This document shows positions 16,286 to 23,787 of a stretch of 53,523 nucleotides of DNA, piece by piece (position 1 is the first letter of the stretch; each line of letters opens with the position of its first letter). Position numbers and translations under genes: made by a program. Under the pieces are notes generated by a model, which saw only the letters and a list, made by a program, of their open reading frames with translations, was not told the DNA's origin and made no database searches. Origin of the DNA: Candidatus Ghiorseimicrobium undicola (GTDB lineage Bacteria; Omnitrophota; Gorgyraeia; Ghiorseimicrobiales; Ghiorseimicrobiaceae); the NCBI GenBank assembly GCA_002796125.1, contig PCWA01000007.1, forward strand, positions 1-53,523, given 5' to 3'.

Positions 16286-16858
16286 ATGTTTGGAGAAAAT
16301 AAACAAACCCAGCTTGAATTATTTTCATCTACAGCCAAAGACAATGAGCCACGGCGCGCGCATTCCGCATCACTGCTGGAGAAAATCATAGCGTATGAAC
16401 GCGCTATCATACTCGGAATCTGCTTTATAGTAGTTTTTATAATCGCATATGCCATGGGTATAGAGCGGGGGCGGCTGATTGCCGGCGCAGGAATTAATCA
16501 GCTGGAGCCGGGCAAGGCCGCGGCAATACAGGATGAGCCGGAAATTAATGTATCACAGGCCGCTCACGTTGAAACAGCCACGCGGGAGGCCGCGCTGGAA
16601 CAAAACGTCGAAACACTGGCTGATAAAAATATTCCGGAGGACAAAAAATATACCGTACAGGTTGCGTCGTTTAAATCCAAAGATTCTGCCGAAAAAGAAA
16701 AAGCGAGCCTTGTAAAAAAAGGTTATCAGGCCTACACTCTGGTCAAAAATAAATATATCATTGTCTGCGTCGGCAGGTTTGAAGATAGAGAGGCGGCACA
16801 ATCAAACCAGAAACAATTGAGGCGCATCTATGGCGACTGCCTCATACGCACGCTCTAA
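16286..16858 (+). CDS. SPOR-domain membrane protein
   Basis: A 190-residue type II membrane protein: a basic cytoplasmic tail, one membrane helix at about 40-58 (AIILGICFIVVFIIAYAMGI), an Ala/Glu-rich periplasmic linker, and a C-terminal SPOR domain at about 118-190 (KKYTVQVASFKSKDSAEKEK ... VCVGRFEDREAAQSN). SPOR domains bind denuded septal glycans, so recruitment to the division site is likely, as for FtsN or DedD. It has its own promoter candidate and an aagtaagga site. The PVC small basic protein follows 59 nt later. Confidence 0.88.
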   Translation: MFGENKQTQLELFSSTAKDNEPRRAHSASLLEKIIAYERAIILGICFIVVFIIAYAMGIERGRLIAGAGINQLEPGKAAAIQDEPEINVSQAAHVETATREAALEQNVETLADKNIPEDKKYTVQVASFKSKDSAEKEKASLVKKGYQAYTLVKNKYIIVCVGRFEDREAAQSNQKQLRRIYGDCLIRTL

Positions 16859-16917
16859 CATAACTATATTCCATTTCGGCCTGTCTAATTTAACAATAAG
16901 AAAGGTGAGGTAATAAA

Positions 16918-17187
16918 ATGTCTTTACATCCATCATTGGTTTCAGAAGGAAAAACAAAAAAACAAAGGACTGTCCTAAAACGTATTGAGCGCATAAAATA
17001 TCTCATGGCAAAGGAATTGTGGCGCGAAGGCGACGCTATCTTCGGCCTGCCAAAAATAAAAACCGTCCGCCTAAAGCTGAAAAAAGAAAAAATCAAAGCC
17101 GCTCCCGAAGGTGAAAAGGCAGCCGCTGGCGAGACAGCCGCGCCTGCCGGTGCGGCAAAACCCGCTGCCGGTTCTAAAACAAAATAA
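16918..17187 (+). CDS. PVC-superphylum small basic protein
   Basis: 89 residues. The first 60 are strongly basic, with MSLHPSLVSEGKTKKQRTVLKR and WREGDAIFGLPKIKTVRLKLKK. The tail is Ala/Pro/Gly-rich. This matches the small basic protein proposed as a signature of the Planctomycetes-Verrucomicrobia-Chlamydiae group, thought to bind nucleic acid or ribosomes. It is the best taxonomic marker in the window. A strong gaggt site precedes the start. It lies between the SPOR and SH3 genes, and its tail length is typically variable. Assignment is from memory of the consensus, not a search. Confidence 0.85.
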   Translation: MSLHPSLVSEGKTKKQRTVLKRIERIKYLMAKELWREGDAIFGLPKIKTVRLKLKKEKIKAAPEGEKAAAGETAAPAGAAKPAAGSKTK

Positions 17188-17277
17188 TTCAAGCCTAAAA
17201 ATACGCTGAATTTAATCCCGTTTTTTCCAAACGGATACAGTCGGCAGGAATTTTTCCCCGAATCGCCAAAAGAAACC

Positions 17278-18048
17278 ATGTCAAAAATCCTTGCAGGATT
17301 AATCGTGACTATTTTGTTCTTCGCCTGTCAAAACAGCTATGGCCAGGATTTTCCTTTCTCTGGCCGTATCAACTCGGACAATATAAATTTACGTTCCGGC
17401 CCTAATACCAATTACGAATCGCTGGATTCGCTTTCAAAAAATACTAAAGTAAAAGTTGTCGCTGAAAAATTCGGATGGTATAAAATAGCTCCTCCAAAAA
17501 GTACCGCCTACTTTATCAGCGCAGACTATGTAAAAAAAAGCTCCCCCGGCGAAGGAATTATCACGGGGGATAACGTCAATATAAGGGCCAAACCCGGGCT
17601 TTCGGCGACAATAATCGGCAGCCTTAAGCAAGGGGTAAAAATAGAAATAAAGAATGTACACGGCGGCTGGTATGAAATCTACGCTCCTGAAAATTCTGTG
17701 TATGCCTGGGTATTCAAAAAATTCATAACTTATGATCCGCCGGCGCAAGAAGAGATTCCGCCAAAAGAAGAAAAACAACTCCAGGTATCAATCACTAAAT
17801 TGAGAGCGAAGGCTGCAAATTCTCCTATCGCCTCCGGTAAAATCAAACCTATGGGGATATTTTTCCGAAGAAAAGGCAGCCATAAACTCATGATTAACGA
17901 TGAAACTGCCTATTATCTAAAAGGCGATAAAAAAGCGCTTAACCGTTTTGCCGGATATCGCGTAAACTTATACGGCAAGATAGACCCCGATACGGCTAAT
18001 GGGGGCATACCGGTTATAGAAGTAGAGAGGATTGAACCAGTTCAATGA
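17278..18048 (+). CDS. Secreted protein with two bacterial SH3 domains
   Basis: A 256-residue exported protein. The signal peptide is about 1-22 (ILAGLIVTILFFACQNSYGQ); its Cys at 17 is not followed by a proper lipobox. Two SH3b domains follow: about 30-85 (INSDNINLRSGPNTNYESL ... WYKIAPP) and 93-152 (ITGDNVNIRAKPGLSATI ... WYEIYAPENSVYAWV). A C-terminal region (about 170-256) has no recognised fold; it may be a further small beta-domain (GYRVNLYGKIDP). SH3b domains usually bind peptidoglycan. It overlaps the M50 protease gene by 4 nt (ATGA). Confidence 0.85.
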   Translation: MSKILAGLIVTILFFACQNSYGQDFPFSGRINSDNINLRSGPNTNYESLDSLSKNTKVKVVAEKFGWYKIAPPKSTAYFISADYVKKSSPGEGIITGDNVNIRAKPGLSATIIGSLKQGVKIEIKNVHGGWYEIYAPENSVYAWVFKKFITYDPPAQEEIPPKEEKQLQVSITKLRAKAANSPIASGKIKPMGIFFRRKGSHKLMINDETAYYLKGDKKALNRFAGYRVNLYGKIDPDTANGGIPVIEVERIEPVQ

Positions 18049-18665
18049 TATTATTCGCAATCTTGCTTACGGTTCTTTTTTGCGCGATAGTTATACACGA
18101 AGTCGCGCACGGATGGGTTGCTTATAAATTAGGAGACCCAACCGCTAAATTCGCCGGGCGCATCACTCTAAACCCCTTAGCGCATATAGACCCCGTGGGA
18201 ACCATTCTGCTTCCGCTATCCCTCATCGCGATCAGCATTATTACAAACACATCGCCTGTAATTTTCGGCTGGGCAAAGCCGGTACCTATATCATTTCGTA
18301 ATTTAAAGCAGCCCAAGACCGACATGATATTAGTAGGCTTAGCAGGCCCGGCGGCTAATTTTACGCTTGCCATGCTTGCCTCTGTCATTTTTAAAACAAT
18401 AACAAGCGCATCACCCATTGCCCTTATTCTTTTAGACAATATTATCACTATTAATCTTATATTGGGAGTGTTTAACCTGCTGCCCATACCGCCGCTGGAT
18501 GGCTCAAGGATTATTATGGGAATATTGCCGAGAAAATTAAGCTATGCCTATGCTTCTTTTGAACGCTACGGCATGCTAATTTTGTTTTTACTGCTGGGGT
18601 TGGGCGTATTTCATGCCGTTATACTGCCGATAGTGCAAATGCTAAGATACATGCTTCTGCATTAA
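18045..18665 (+). CDS. Site-2 (M50) membrane protease, YwhC-like
   Basis: A 206-residue polytopic membrane metalloprotease with about five helices. The zinc motif HEVAHG is in the first helix region and the third ligand is in NLLPIPPLDGSRI. Other family marks are FAGRITLNPLAHIDPVGT, FGWAKPVPIS and GLAGPAANF. There is no PDZ domain, so it belongs to the compact subgroup, whose substrates are mostly unknown. Translationally coupled to the SH3 gene. Its stop codon touches the third palindromic element, which leads into aroB. Confidence 0.9.
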   Translation: MILFAILLTVLFCAIVIHEVAHGWVAYKLGDPTAKFAGRITLNPLAHIDPVGTILLPLSLIAISIITNTSPVIFGWAKPVPISFRNLKQPKTDMILVGLAGPAANFTLAMLASVIFKTITSASPIALILLDNIITINLILGVFNLLPIPPLDGSRIIMGILPRKLSYAYASFERYGMLILFLLLGLGVFHAVILPIVQMLRYMLLH

Positions 18666-18889
18666 AACAATATCCCTTGCCTAAACATCGGGTAAATCTC
18701 TGCGATATTTACCCGATAGGCTTCGGGTAGGTTCTGATTAAGCAGTATTTATCATAAACTAAATTATAACCTACTCCGAAGCTTAAGGGGGAAATTCTCC
18801 AAAGAGAATTTACCCCTTGCTTAAGCGAGGAGATAATTCGCACTTATAACTTACGTCGGCTTCGCCTCCGTAAGTTATGTGCTCATTAC
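18664..18889 (+). repeat. Start-codon-linked modular palindromic element, copy 3 (before aroB)
   Basis: 226 nt and the fullest copy. It has the opening aaaacaatatccc word, the gggtaaatctc/gatatttaccc stem, the gtaggtt/aacctac stem with a different, AT-rich loop, the long gcttaag hairpin with a gaa-type loop, and the last ataacttacg/cgtaagttat hairpin. It ends gtgctcattac directly before the aroB ATG. Copies 1 and 2 each lack one of its modules. Confidence 0.85.
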
Positions 18890-19984
18890 ATGAAAACCGT
18901 CAGGGTAGATTTAAAACAAAGAAGCTACGATATAATTATCGGCCATAATATACTGCCGGAAATTTCCGGCCGCCTGAAACAACTTAATATCGGCAAAGAT
19001 GCGGTAATTATCACCAACAAAAAAATTAAGGGCCTGCTAGGCGGAAAGATTGGCGCGCTATTAAAAAAATCCGCAATAACCTTCCGCTTTGAAACTGTGC
19101 CGGATTCCGAAAGAAGCAAATCCAAGGAAATAGCGTTCAGGACTATTGATAAAATATCAAAATACGCGAGAAAAAAAGAGGTTTTTATTATTGCTCTTGG
19201 CGGGGGCGTGATAGGAGACCTCAGCGGTTTCATCGCGAGTATTTATAAGCGCGGCCTTCCATATATACAAATCCCCACAACCCTGCTTGCCCAGATCGAT
19301 TCCAGCATCGGCGGTAAAGTCGCTATTGATTTGGATTACGGAAAAAATCTGGTTGGAAGTTTCTATCAACCCGCGATGGTTATCTGCGATACGTCATTGC
19401 TTCAGACGCTGCCGAAGACAGAAATACAAAGCGGTTTATCGGAGGCGCTAAAGTACGGCATGATTCAAGATGCGAATCTATTTGCCTATATAGAAAAAAA
19501 ATGGCGGGATCTAACGCGCCTCAAAACCAAACCCGTGGAAAAAGTCGTCTATAAATGCGCCGCGATTAAGGCAAAAATAGTTTCGCTTGATGAGCGGGAA
19601 AAAAAGGGCTTAAGGACCATTTTAAACTTCGGACATACCGTCGGCCACGCGATTGAAACAGCTGGAGGGTTTAAAAAATACAACCACGGAAAAGCTGTGG
19701 CGCTGGGCATGCTTGCGGCGGCAAAAATTTCTGCCGATTTAAAGATTAGTCAGGCGCCACAATTACATGAGCGCTTAAAAAAAATATTAGATAAGATCAA
19801 ATTGCCGACTCAGCTTAGCGGCGTAAAACCCAATGCCGTATTCAAGGCTTTAGAATTCGATAAAAAGTTCATCAGGGGAAAAAACCGTTTTGTCCTGCCG
19901 GTAAAAACCGGCCGCGTGATTATAAAAACGGCAATACCAGAAGAAACAATTAAAGAATCGATTTCCTGGCTGATGCGTAAATGA
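18890..19984 (+). CDS. aroB: 3-dehydroquinate synthase
   Basis: Converts DAHP to 3-dehydroquinate in the shikimate pathway, using NAD and a divalent metal. The 364 residues match the family. Motifs are LGGGVIGDLSGFIASIYKRG (NAD-binding), LLAQIDSSIGGKVAIDL, NLVGSFYQP, and the metal ligands in SGLSEALKYG (Glu), NFGHTVGHAIE (His) and NHGKAVALGM (His). The ATG follows directly on the palindromic element and has no Shine-Dalgarno. The product feeds AroQ (737-1186). A convergent gene ends 15 nt downstream. Confidence 0.96.
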   Translation: MKTVRVDLKQRSYDIIIGHNILPEISGRLKQLNIGKDAVIITNKKIKGLLGGKIGALLKKSAITFRFETVPDSERSKSKEIAFRTIDKISKYARKKEVFIIALGGGVIGDLSGFIASIYKRGLPYIQIPTTLLAQIDSSIGGKVAIDLDYGKNLVGSFYQPAMVICDTSLLQTLPKTEIQSGLSEALKYGMIQDANLFAYIEKKWRDLTRLKTKPVEKVVYKCAAIKAKIVSLDEREKKGLRTILNFGHTVGHAIETAGGFKKYNHGKAVALGMLAAAKISADLKISQAPQLHERLKKILDKIKLPTQLSGVKPNAVFKALEFDKKFIRGKNRFVLPVKTGRVIIKTAIPEETIKESISWLMRK

Positions 19985-19999
19985 AGCTTTCACAAAGCG

Positions 20000-20401
20000 C
20001 TACTTTATGGTTAGGCTGAAGCTTTCGCCTTGAAAATCCAAATAGACCGCGTCTTCCGATATACCGGCTATAGAGGCACCGCCAATCTTATCTCCGGTTT
20101 TTACAACCTTATCATTTATTACCGCCCATCTTTCGGAACCGCTTAAGGCGATACCGTTAAGAGTAAGTTCCGGCAATTCCGAAGGAATATGTTTTTTCTT
20201 TTTGGAAATTTCAGGCTTGAGGGCTTTTTTAGCCGCTTCTTTTATTGGCGGGGCAACTTCCGTGACCGAGGGTGGGCTTTTGACAATCTCTTGGCTAGCG
20301 CGGTTTTTCGCCAAGGATTTATCCAGCGCTTTAAATATTCCTATCGCGGCAACAATTCCAATAACAAATGTTAAAACATAAGCTATAATTTTTCGCGGCA
20401 T
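20000..20401 (-). CDS. GspC/GspB-like type II secretion-related membrane protein
   Basis: A 133-residue bitopic protein: one N-terminal membrane helix (IIAYVLTFVIGIVAAIGIF), a Lys/Pro-rich linker (about 30-80), and a C-terminal HR-like domain (ELTLNGIALSGSERWAVINDKVVKTGD ... DFQGESFSLTIK). The last part resembles the homology region of GspC, or the C-terminus of GspB, which link the inner-membrane platform to the secretin. It is alone here, one of only two minus-strand genes, with its own promoter (20428-20456) and an aggaga site. No other gsp gene is in the window, so a role in a T2SS or type IV pilus machine is only an inference. Confidence 0.7.
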   Translation of the reverse strand: MPRKIIAYVLTFVIGIVAAIGIFKALDKSLAKNRASQEIVKSPPSVTEVAPPIKEAAKKALKPEISKKKKHIPSELPELTLNGIALSGSERWAVINDKVVKTGDKIGGASIAGISEDAVYLDFQGESFSLTIK

Positions 20402-20427
20402 TCTCCTGCTCCGGATTCAATATGTTT

Positions 20428-20456
20428 ATTATATATTTTTTTTGGAGAAAATTCAA
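20428..20456 (-). promoter_or_regulatory. Sigma-70-type promoter for the GspC-like gene
   Basis: On the minus strand, TTGAAT (20451-20456) and TATAAT (20428-20433) are separated by exactly 17 bp, with an A8 run in the spacer. It lies 27 nt upstream of the ATG. Confidence 0.65.
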
Positions 20457-20471
20457 GATATTTAATCAAGA

Positions 20472-20654
20472 CGCATTCGCGACCGGTTTTCAAGCCGGAG
20501 GCGAATGCGGCGAAGATTATCCCGCTGAGTATCGGAAAAATATCGAAGAAATTTTTCCGATATCTTATGAAACGGGATTATTCATTCAAAGGGCAAGCTT
20601 GACCGGACAATCCCGGCGCCTTTTTTTCCTCTGGATTCCCCGCTTTCGCGGGAA
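20472..20654. repeat. Cluster of nested palindromes in the divergent intergenic region
   Basis: Three hairpins lie in a row in the 478-bp gap between the divergent GspC-like and GH26 genes. They are cgcattcgc/gcgaatgcg (20472-20480/20501-20509) with inner ccgg pairs; atcccg/cgggat around atcggaaaaa/tttttccgat (20519-20578); and the REP-like attccccgc-ttt-cgcgggaat (20634-20654). A 90-codon frame crosses them but has no family resemblance. The rest of the gap holds promoters. Confidence 0.75.
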
Positions 20655-20718
20655 TAAGAGAGGTGACAAATCTAATTTATTATCTATACTTTAATCTTTT
20701 AAAAAGTATGACGTAAAC

Positions 20719-20747
20719 TTGAAATTTTCATATTTATATGCTATACT
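20719..20747 (+). promoter_or_regulatory. Upstream promoter (P1) of the surface-fibre operon
   Basis: TTGAAA (20719-20724), a 17-bp spacer and TATACT (20742-20747), with TGC before the -10 (extended -10). A transcript would start near 20754 and carry a leader of about 125 nt containing the hairpin at 20763-20810. The stretch atttatatgctata is nearly shared with the riboswitch promoter at 29091-29119. Confidence 0.65.
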
Positions 20748-20762
20748 TAATGCACTAAGTTG

Positions 20763-20810
20763 TTGGCGTGCCACGGATTCCAACCCAAATGAAATGCTGG
20801 GATGCGCCAA
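20763..20810 (+). ncRNA. Structured leader hairpin upstream of the GH26 gene
   Basis: TTGGCG (20763-20768) pairs with CGCCAA (20805-20810). Inside, CA-A-CCCA pairs with TGGG-A-TG across one mismatch, and the loop holds aatgaaatgc. It would be transcribed only from P1. I do not recognise it as a known riboswitch; an operator or an old terminator is possible. Confidence 0.45.
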
Positions 20811-20830
20811 GAGATCAATAGTAAATTTTA

Positions 20831-20859
20831 TTGACAATCTTGAGCTCAGGTCGTATAAT
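20831..20859 (+). promoter_or_regulatory. Consensus promoter (P2) of the surface-fibre operon
   Basis: TTGACA (20831-20836) and TATAAT (20854-20859), both perfect consensus, with a 17-bp spacer. The start site would be near 20866, so the GH26 message has a leader of only about 14 nt and no Shine-Dalgarno before the ATG at 20880. Confidence 0.8.
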
Positions 20860-20879
20860 ATGCATTGGTGCATCTTAAC

Positions 20880-22376
20880 ATGAAACCCCACAAAAAAGCC
20901 TATTTTTTAATAATTTTACTGGTACTTGCCTTTAATATGCCGAATTTCGCAGAAGGCAACGCTGAAATCGGTATCTATTTAGGCACGCCGCTACCCACTA
21001 AAGATGCCTTAATAAATTTTGAATCCAGCATAGGAAAAGATATATCCTCGGTATTATTCTATCAGGGATGGAATTCCGGATACGCTCCGGCTTTTCCGCT
21101 GCAATACCTAAATGATAACGTCCGCGACCACGAGGGGGCCTCCACCAATACAAGCCTGCAAGTAACATTAGAGCCCTATGTAAACCTGAGCAATATTATA
21201 AACGGCAGCTACGATAACTATCTGAAGAATTACGCCGCGGCGATGAAACAATGGGGAACAGAAGTGCGTTTCCGCTTTGCCCATGAAATGATACAGGATG
21301 ATAACCCCGCCACCGGCGGTTGGTACCCTTGGCAGGATAACCCCGCAGACTATACCGCGGCTTTTCAGCATATCCACGATATCGTTATAAACGAGGTGGG
21401 CGCCAATAACGTTAAATTTGTTTGGTCTCCCAATCATCACCTATCTGACCCGGCAATTTTAGAAAAGTATTATCCCGGAGACCAATACGTTGACTGGATC
21501 GGCCTTGACGGTTACAACTGGGGATACGCCACTGCCAGCGAACCATGGGGATACTGGGCAAGCTTTGATGATATTTTCTACGATATATATCAAAGCATTA
21601 TACAAAATCCGCAGATTTTCGGCATCAAACCTATGATGATAGGCGAATTTGCCTCCGCCGAAGGCACATTAAAAGACGAATGGATATTAGACGCCTTTCA
21701 AAAAATAAAAGATGAATATGCCCAACTGGAGGCGTTTTACTGGTTTAATTCAAATAAAGAAAGGCAATGGTTCGCGGACTCATCAGCCGAGAGCCTGGCC
21801 GCCTTCATGCAGGCGGTAAGCGACGCGTATTTTACTTCCCATTCAGCAGGCGTACCGTTTCCCAATAATCAAGTTGACCCTTCAAATATACCCATAACTC
21901 TAAACATACCATCGGTGAGCATGCTTAATGTAGGCATAGCGCGTATCGTAAACAGCAGCTGGGAAAATGCTACTGAGATAGGGTTCGGTACATTAAATTA
22001 CGATTCACAATTCAGCATTTTCCGTTCAAACGCCTACTATGCTCTTGATATAGGGATAATTTCAAACCAGCCGCCATGGGTCATAACACATAACATAAGC
22101 TCCATCACTAATGGAGCGGACAATCTTGATGATAACTTCAACGTAATTTTCGTAAAACAGAACGCCGCCTCAAGCAGCGAATTGGGAAAATATAGTTTTA
22201 AGGACAGTAACGGCGCCAGCTTCAACAATAGCGTTATCGATTCAACAAGCTGGCTGCGTATTTATTACGGAGTAGCAACAGGCGTAAATGATGCGCCTGG
22301 TGTAACACCTGTAACCATAGAAAAGTCACCCGGTGTATATACCGGTTCAATAACCATTACGCTTACAAACTTATGA
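20880..22376 (+). CDS. Secreted GH26-like glycosidase fused to a fibre-subunit domain
   Basis: A 498-residue exported protein. A signal peptide is present (about 1-25, FLIILLVLAFNMPNFAEG). A GH26-like barrel follows (about 30-320). Candidate catalytic residues are the acid/base Glu136 in RFAHEM and the nucleophile Glu256 in MIGEFAS, with WSPNHH and IGLDGYNWG between. GH26 enzymes mostly cut beta-mannans or related glycans. Residues about 338-498 align along their length with the whole mature subunit protein at 23788-24366: shared LNVGI, SITNGxxNLDxNxNV, SWxRxYYGxATG and GVTP blocks and the same end GSxTxTLT. It overlaps the next gene (ATGA). It starts the operon and could be a tip enzyme or adhesin. 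TTG at 20865 is an alternative start. Confidence 0.82.
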   Translation: MKPHKKAYFLIILLVLAFNMPNFAEGNAEIGIYLGTPLPTKDALINFESSIGKDISSVLFYQGWNSGYAPAFPLQYLNDNVRDHEGASTNTSLQVTLEPYVNLSNIINGSYDNYLKNYAAAMKQWGTEVRFRFAHEMIQDDNPATGGWYPWQDNPADYTAAFQHIHDIVINEVGANNVKFVWSPNHHLSDPAILEKYYPGDQYVDWIGLDGYNWGYATASEPWGYWASFDDIFYDIYQSIIQNPQIFGIKPMMIGEFASAEGTLKDEWILDAFQKIKDEYAQLEAFYWFNSNKERQWFADSSAESLAAFMQAVSDAYFTSHSAGVPFPNNQVDPSNIPITLNIPSVSMLNVGIARIVNSSWENATEIGFGTLNYDSQFSIFRSNAYYALDIGIISNQPPWVITHNISSITNGADNLDDNFNVIFVKQNAASSSELGKYSFKDSNGASFNNSVIDSTSWLRIYYGVATGVNDAPGVTPVTIEKSPGVYTGSITITLTNL

Positions 22377-23710
22377 TAAAAAGAATAGGCATATCATTAT
22401 TTTTGGTTCTTGTTTTATCCGGGCGTATCTGGGCGCAGGCTTCCATATCGGTAAGTTCTTTTGAAGGCGGCAGAACCTTAAATTTCGGCCAGGTAGATGC
22501 GCACTCTCTAATTACGCGGGAACTTCGAATAGAGGCCGAGAGTCAAAATACGCCAGGTTATCAAATACGCCAGGTCATTATCCAGCCGCTAACCGATGAT
22601 AAAGGCGCCCCCCTTAAAGACGACGTTATATATTTTTACGCGGTCCGAGGTTCAAACGCGAAGGGCAGCCTTTATAAAACAATCAAAGAACCTCTGATAT
22701 TCCGGGATGAGATCTTATATATATCTGATTCAAGCGGGACATCAGACACATTTAAATTAGTTTATGTTTTTGATGGAAGCAAACTAAAAGAAAGCGGAAG
22801 TTTTCACGGCAAGATCGGCTATATTCTGGAAACAAAAAACGGCCAATCGCAGACAAGAGTGTTTAATATAGATTTTGACGCGAGGATTGAACTTGCGGCG
22901 CAATTAAATATACCCACTGGCCGTATTCGCCTAAGCACAAAATCAGAGCAAGACAGCTCGGCTTATCTGGATATCGCCATAAACGCTAACCCGGGCGATA
23001 AAATAAGCATCTATCAAAATCCCGAGCCATTTCCTGCAAACTATAAAGGATCTTTACTGCCGCAGGAAGCGCTTAGATTTTCCACTTCGGGCAGCCGCGC
23101 CTCTGGAGAATACGCCTCAGCCGCGCCACTGGAAAATCGAGAAATGCTTATTTATAGCTCAGATTACGGCAGCGATAACCTGCGGATAAATTTTACCCTG
23201 ATTCGTGATAAATTAAACGGCATAGAAGCCGGAAAATATCACGGAAAATTACTCTATAGAATACGGGAGGGCCAAAAAGAAAAAAATATTCCCGTAGACA
23301 TAGAAATATCCATAGAAAAAATATTTGATATGGAAATCAAAGGCGAAGGGCTGGTCTTTAATATCAAGCCCGGGTATCCTCCGCAGGAAAAAAAAGTTCT
23401 GATAAATGTAGAAAATAACCTGCGGTCACCTTATCAAATTACCCAAATCATGGCGCGGCCGCTCACGAACGAAAAAGGCGACGCGGTAGCGGAAGAATTT
23501 TTCACTATGCGCCAGGAACTGCTAAGCGGAGAAGGCAATATTAAAAATAAGTGGTTTAGCCCTGTTGAGGCAGGCGAAAGCGTAATATTCACTTCAGAAA
23601 AAAATGGAGAAGGCGCAAGCTTAGGCGTAATTTACCGCCTGGAGTCTTCAAGCGATATCATGGCCGGAAATTATTCTACGACTTTAACCTATTCATTATC
23701 GGAAAAATAG
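22373..23710 (+). CDS. Secreted protein with three tandem beta-sandwich repeats
   Basis: A 445-residue exported protein; the signal peptide ends near WAQ-AS (about residue 24). Three repeats of about 135 residues are visible. The first and third are clearly similar (YQIRQVIIQPLTDDKG against YQITQIMARPLTNEKG, and SGSFHGKIGYIL against MAGNYSTTLTYSL). The middle one is more distant but shares the closing EAGKYHGKLLYRI. The repeat ending (G-x-Y/F-x-G/T-x-L-x-Y) recalls fimbrial subunits and their relatives. No known family was recognised with confidence. It is coupled to the GH26 gene by ATGA and precedes the subunit gene by 77 nt. A stalk or minor-subunit role is inferred from context only. Confidence 0.72.
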   Translation: MIKRIGISLFLVLVLSGRIWAQASISVSSFEGGRTLNFGQVDAHSLITRELRIEAESQNTPGYQIRQVIIQPLTDDKGAPLKDDVIYFYAVRGSNAKGSLYKTIKEPLIFRDEILYISDSSGTSDTFKLVYVFDGSKLKESGSFHGKIGYILETKNGQSQTRVFNIDFDARIELAAQLNIPTGRIRLSTKSEQDSSAYLDIAINANPGDKISIYQNPEPFPANYKGSLLPQEALRFSTSGSRASGEYASAAPLENREMLIYSSDYGSDNLRINFTLIRDKLNGIEAGKYHGKLLYRIREGQKEKNIPVDIEISIEKIFDMEIKGEGLVFNIKPGYPPQEKKVLINVENNLRSPYQITQIMARPLTNEKGDAVAEEFFTMRQELLSGEGNIKNKWFSPVEAGESVIFTSEKNGEGASLGVIYRLESSSDIMAGNYSTTLTYSLSEK

Positions 23711-23787
23711 AAGGTGAAAAAACCTAAAAAAACACCAAAAGATTAATAAGCTTGAAAATTAAAATAATAAAGAAAGGAGGGAAAAAT

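Noticed and set aside
13304-18889. CRISPR array
   Set aside because: Repeats are kilobases apart, modular and palindromic, without regular spacers; no cas genes.
20422-20694. 90-codon plus-strand ORF in the divergent gap
   Set aside because: It runs through three palindromes, has no ribosome site and no family resemblance.
20763-20810. Second c-di-GMP riboswitch before the fibre operon
   Set aside because: cccaaatgaaatgctggg looks GEMM-like at first, but the GCAAAGCC block and the third stem are missing.
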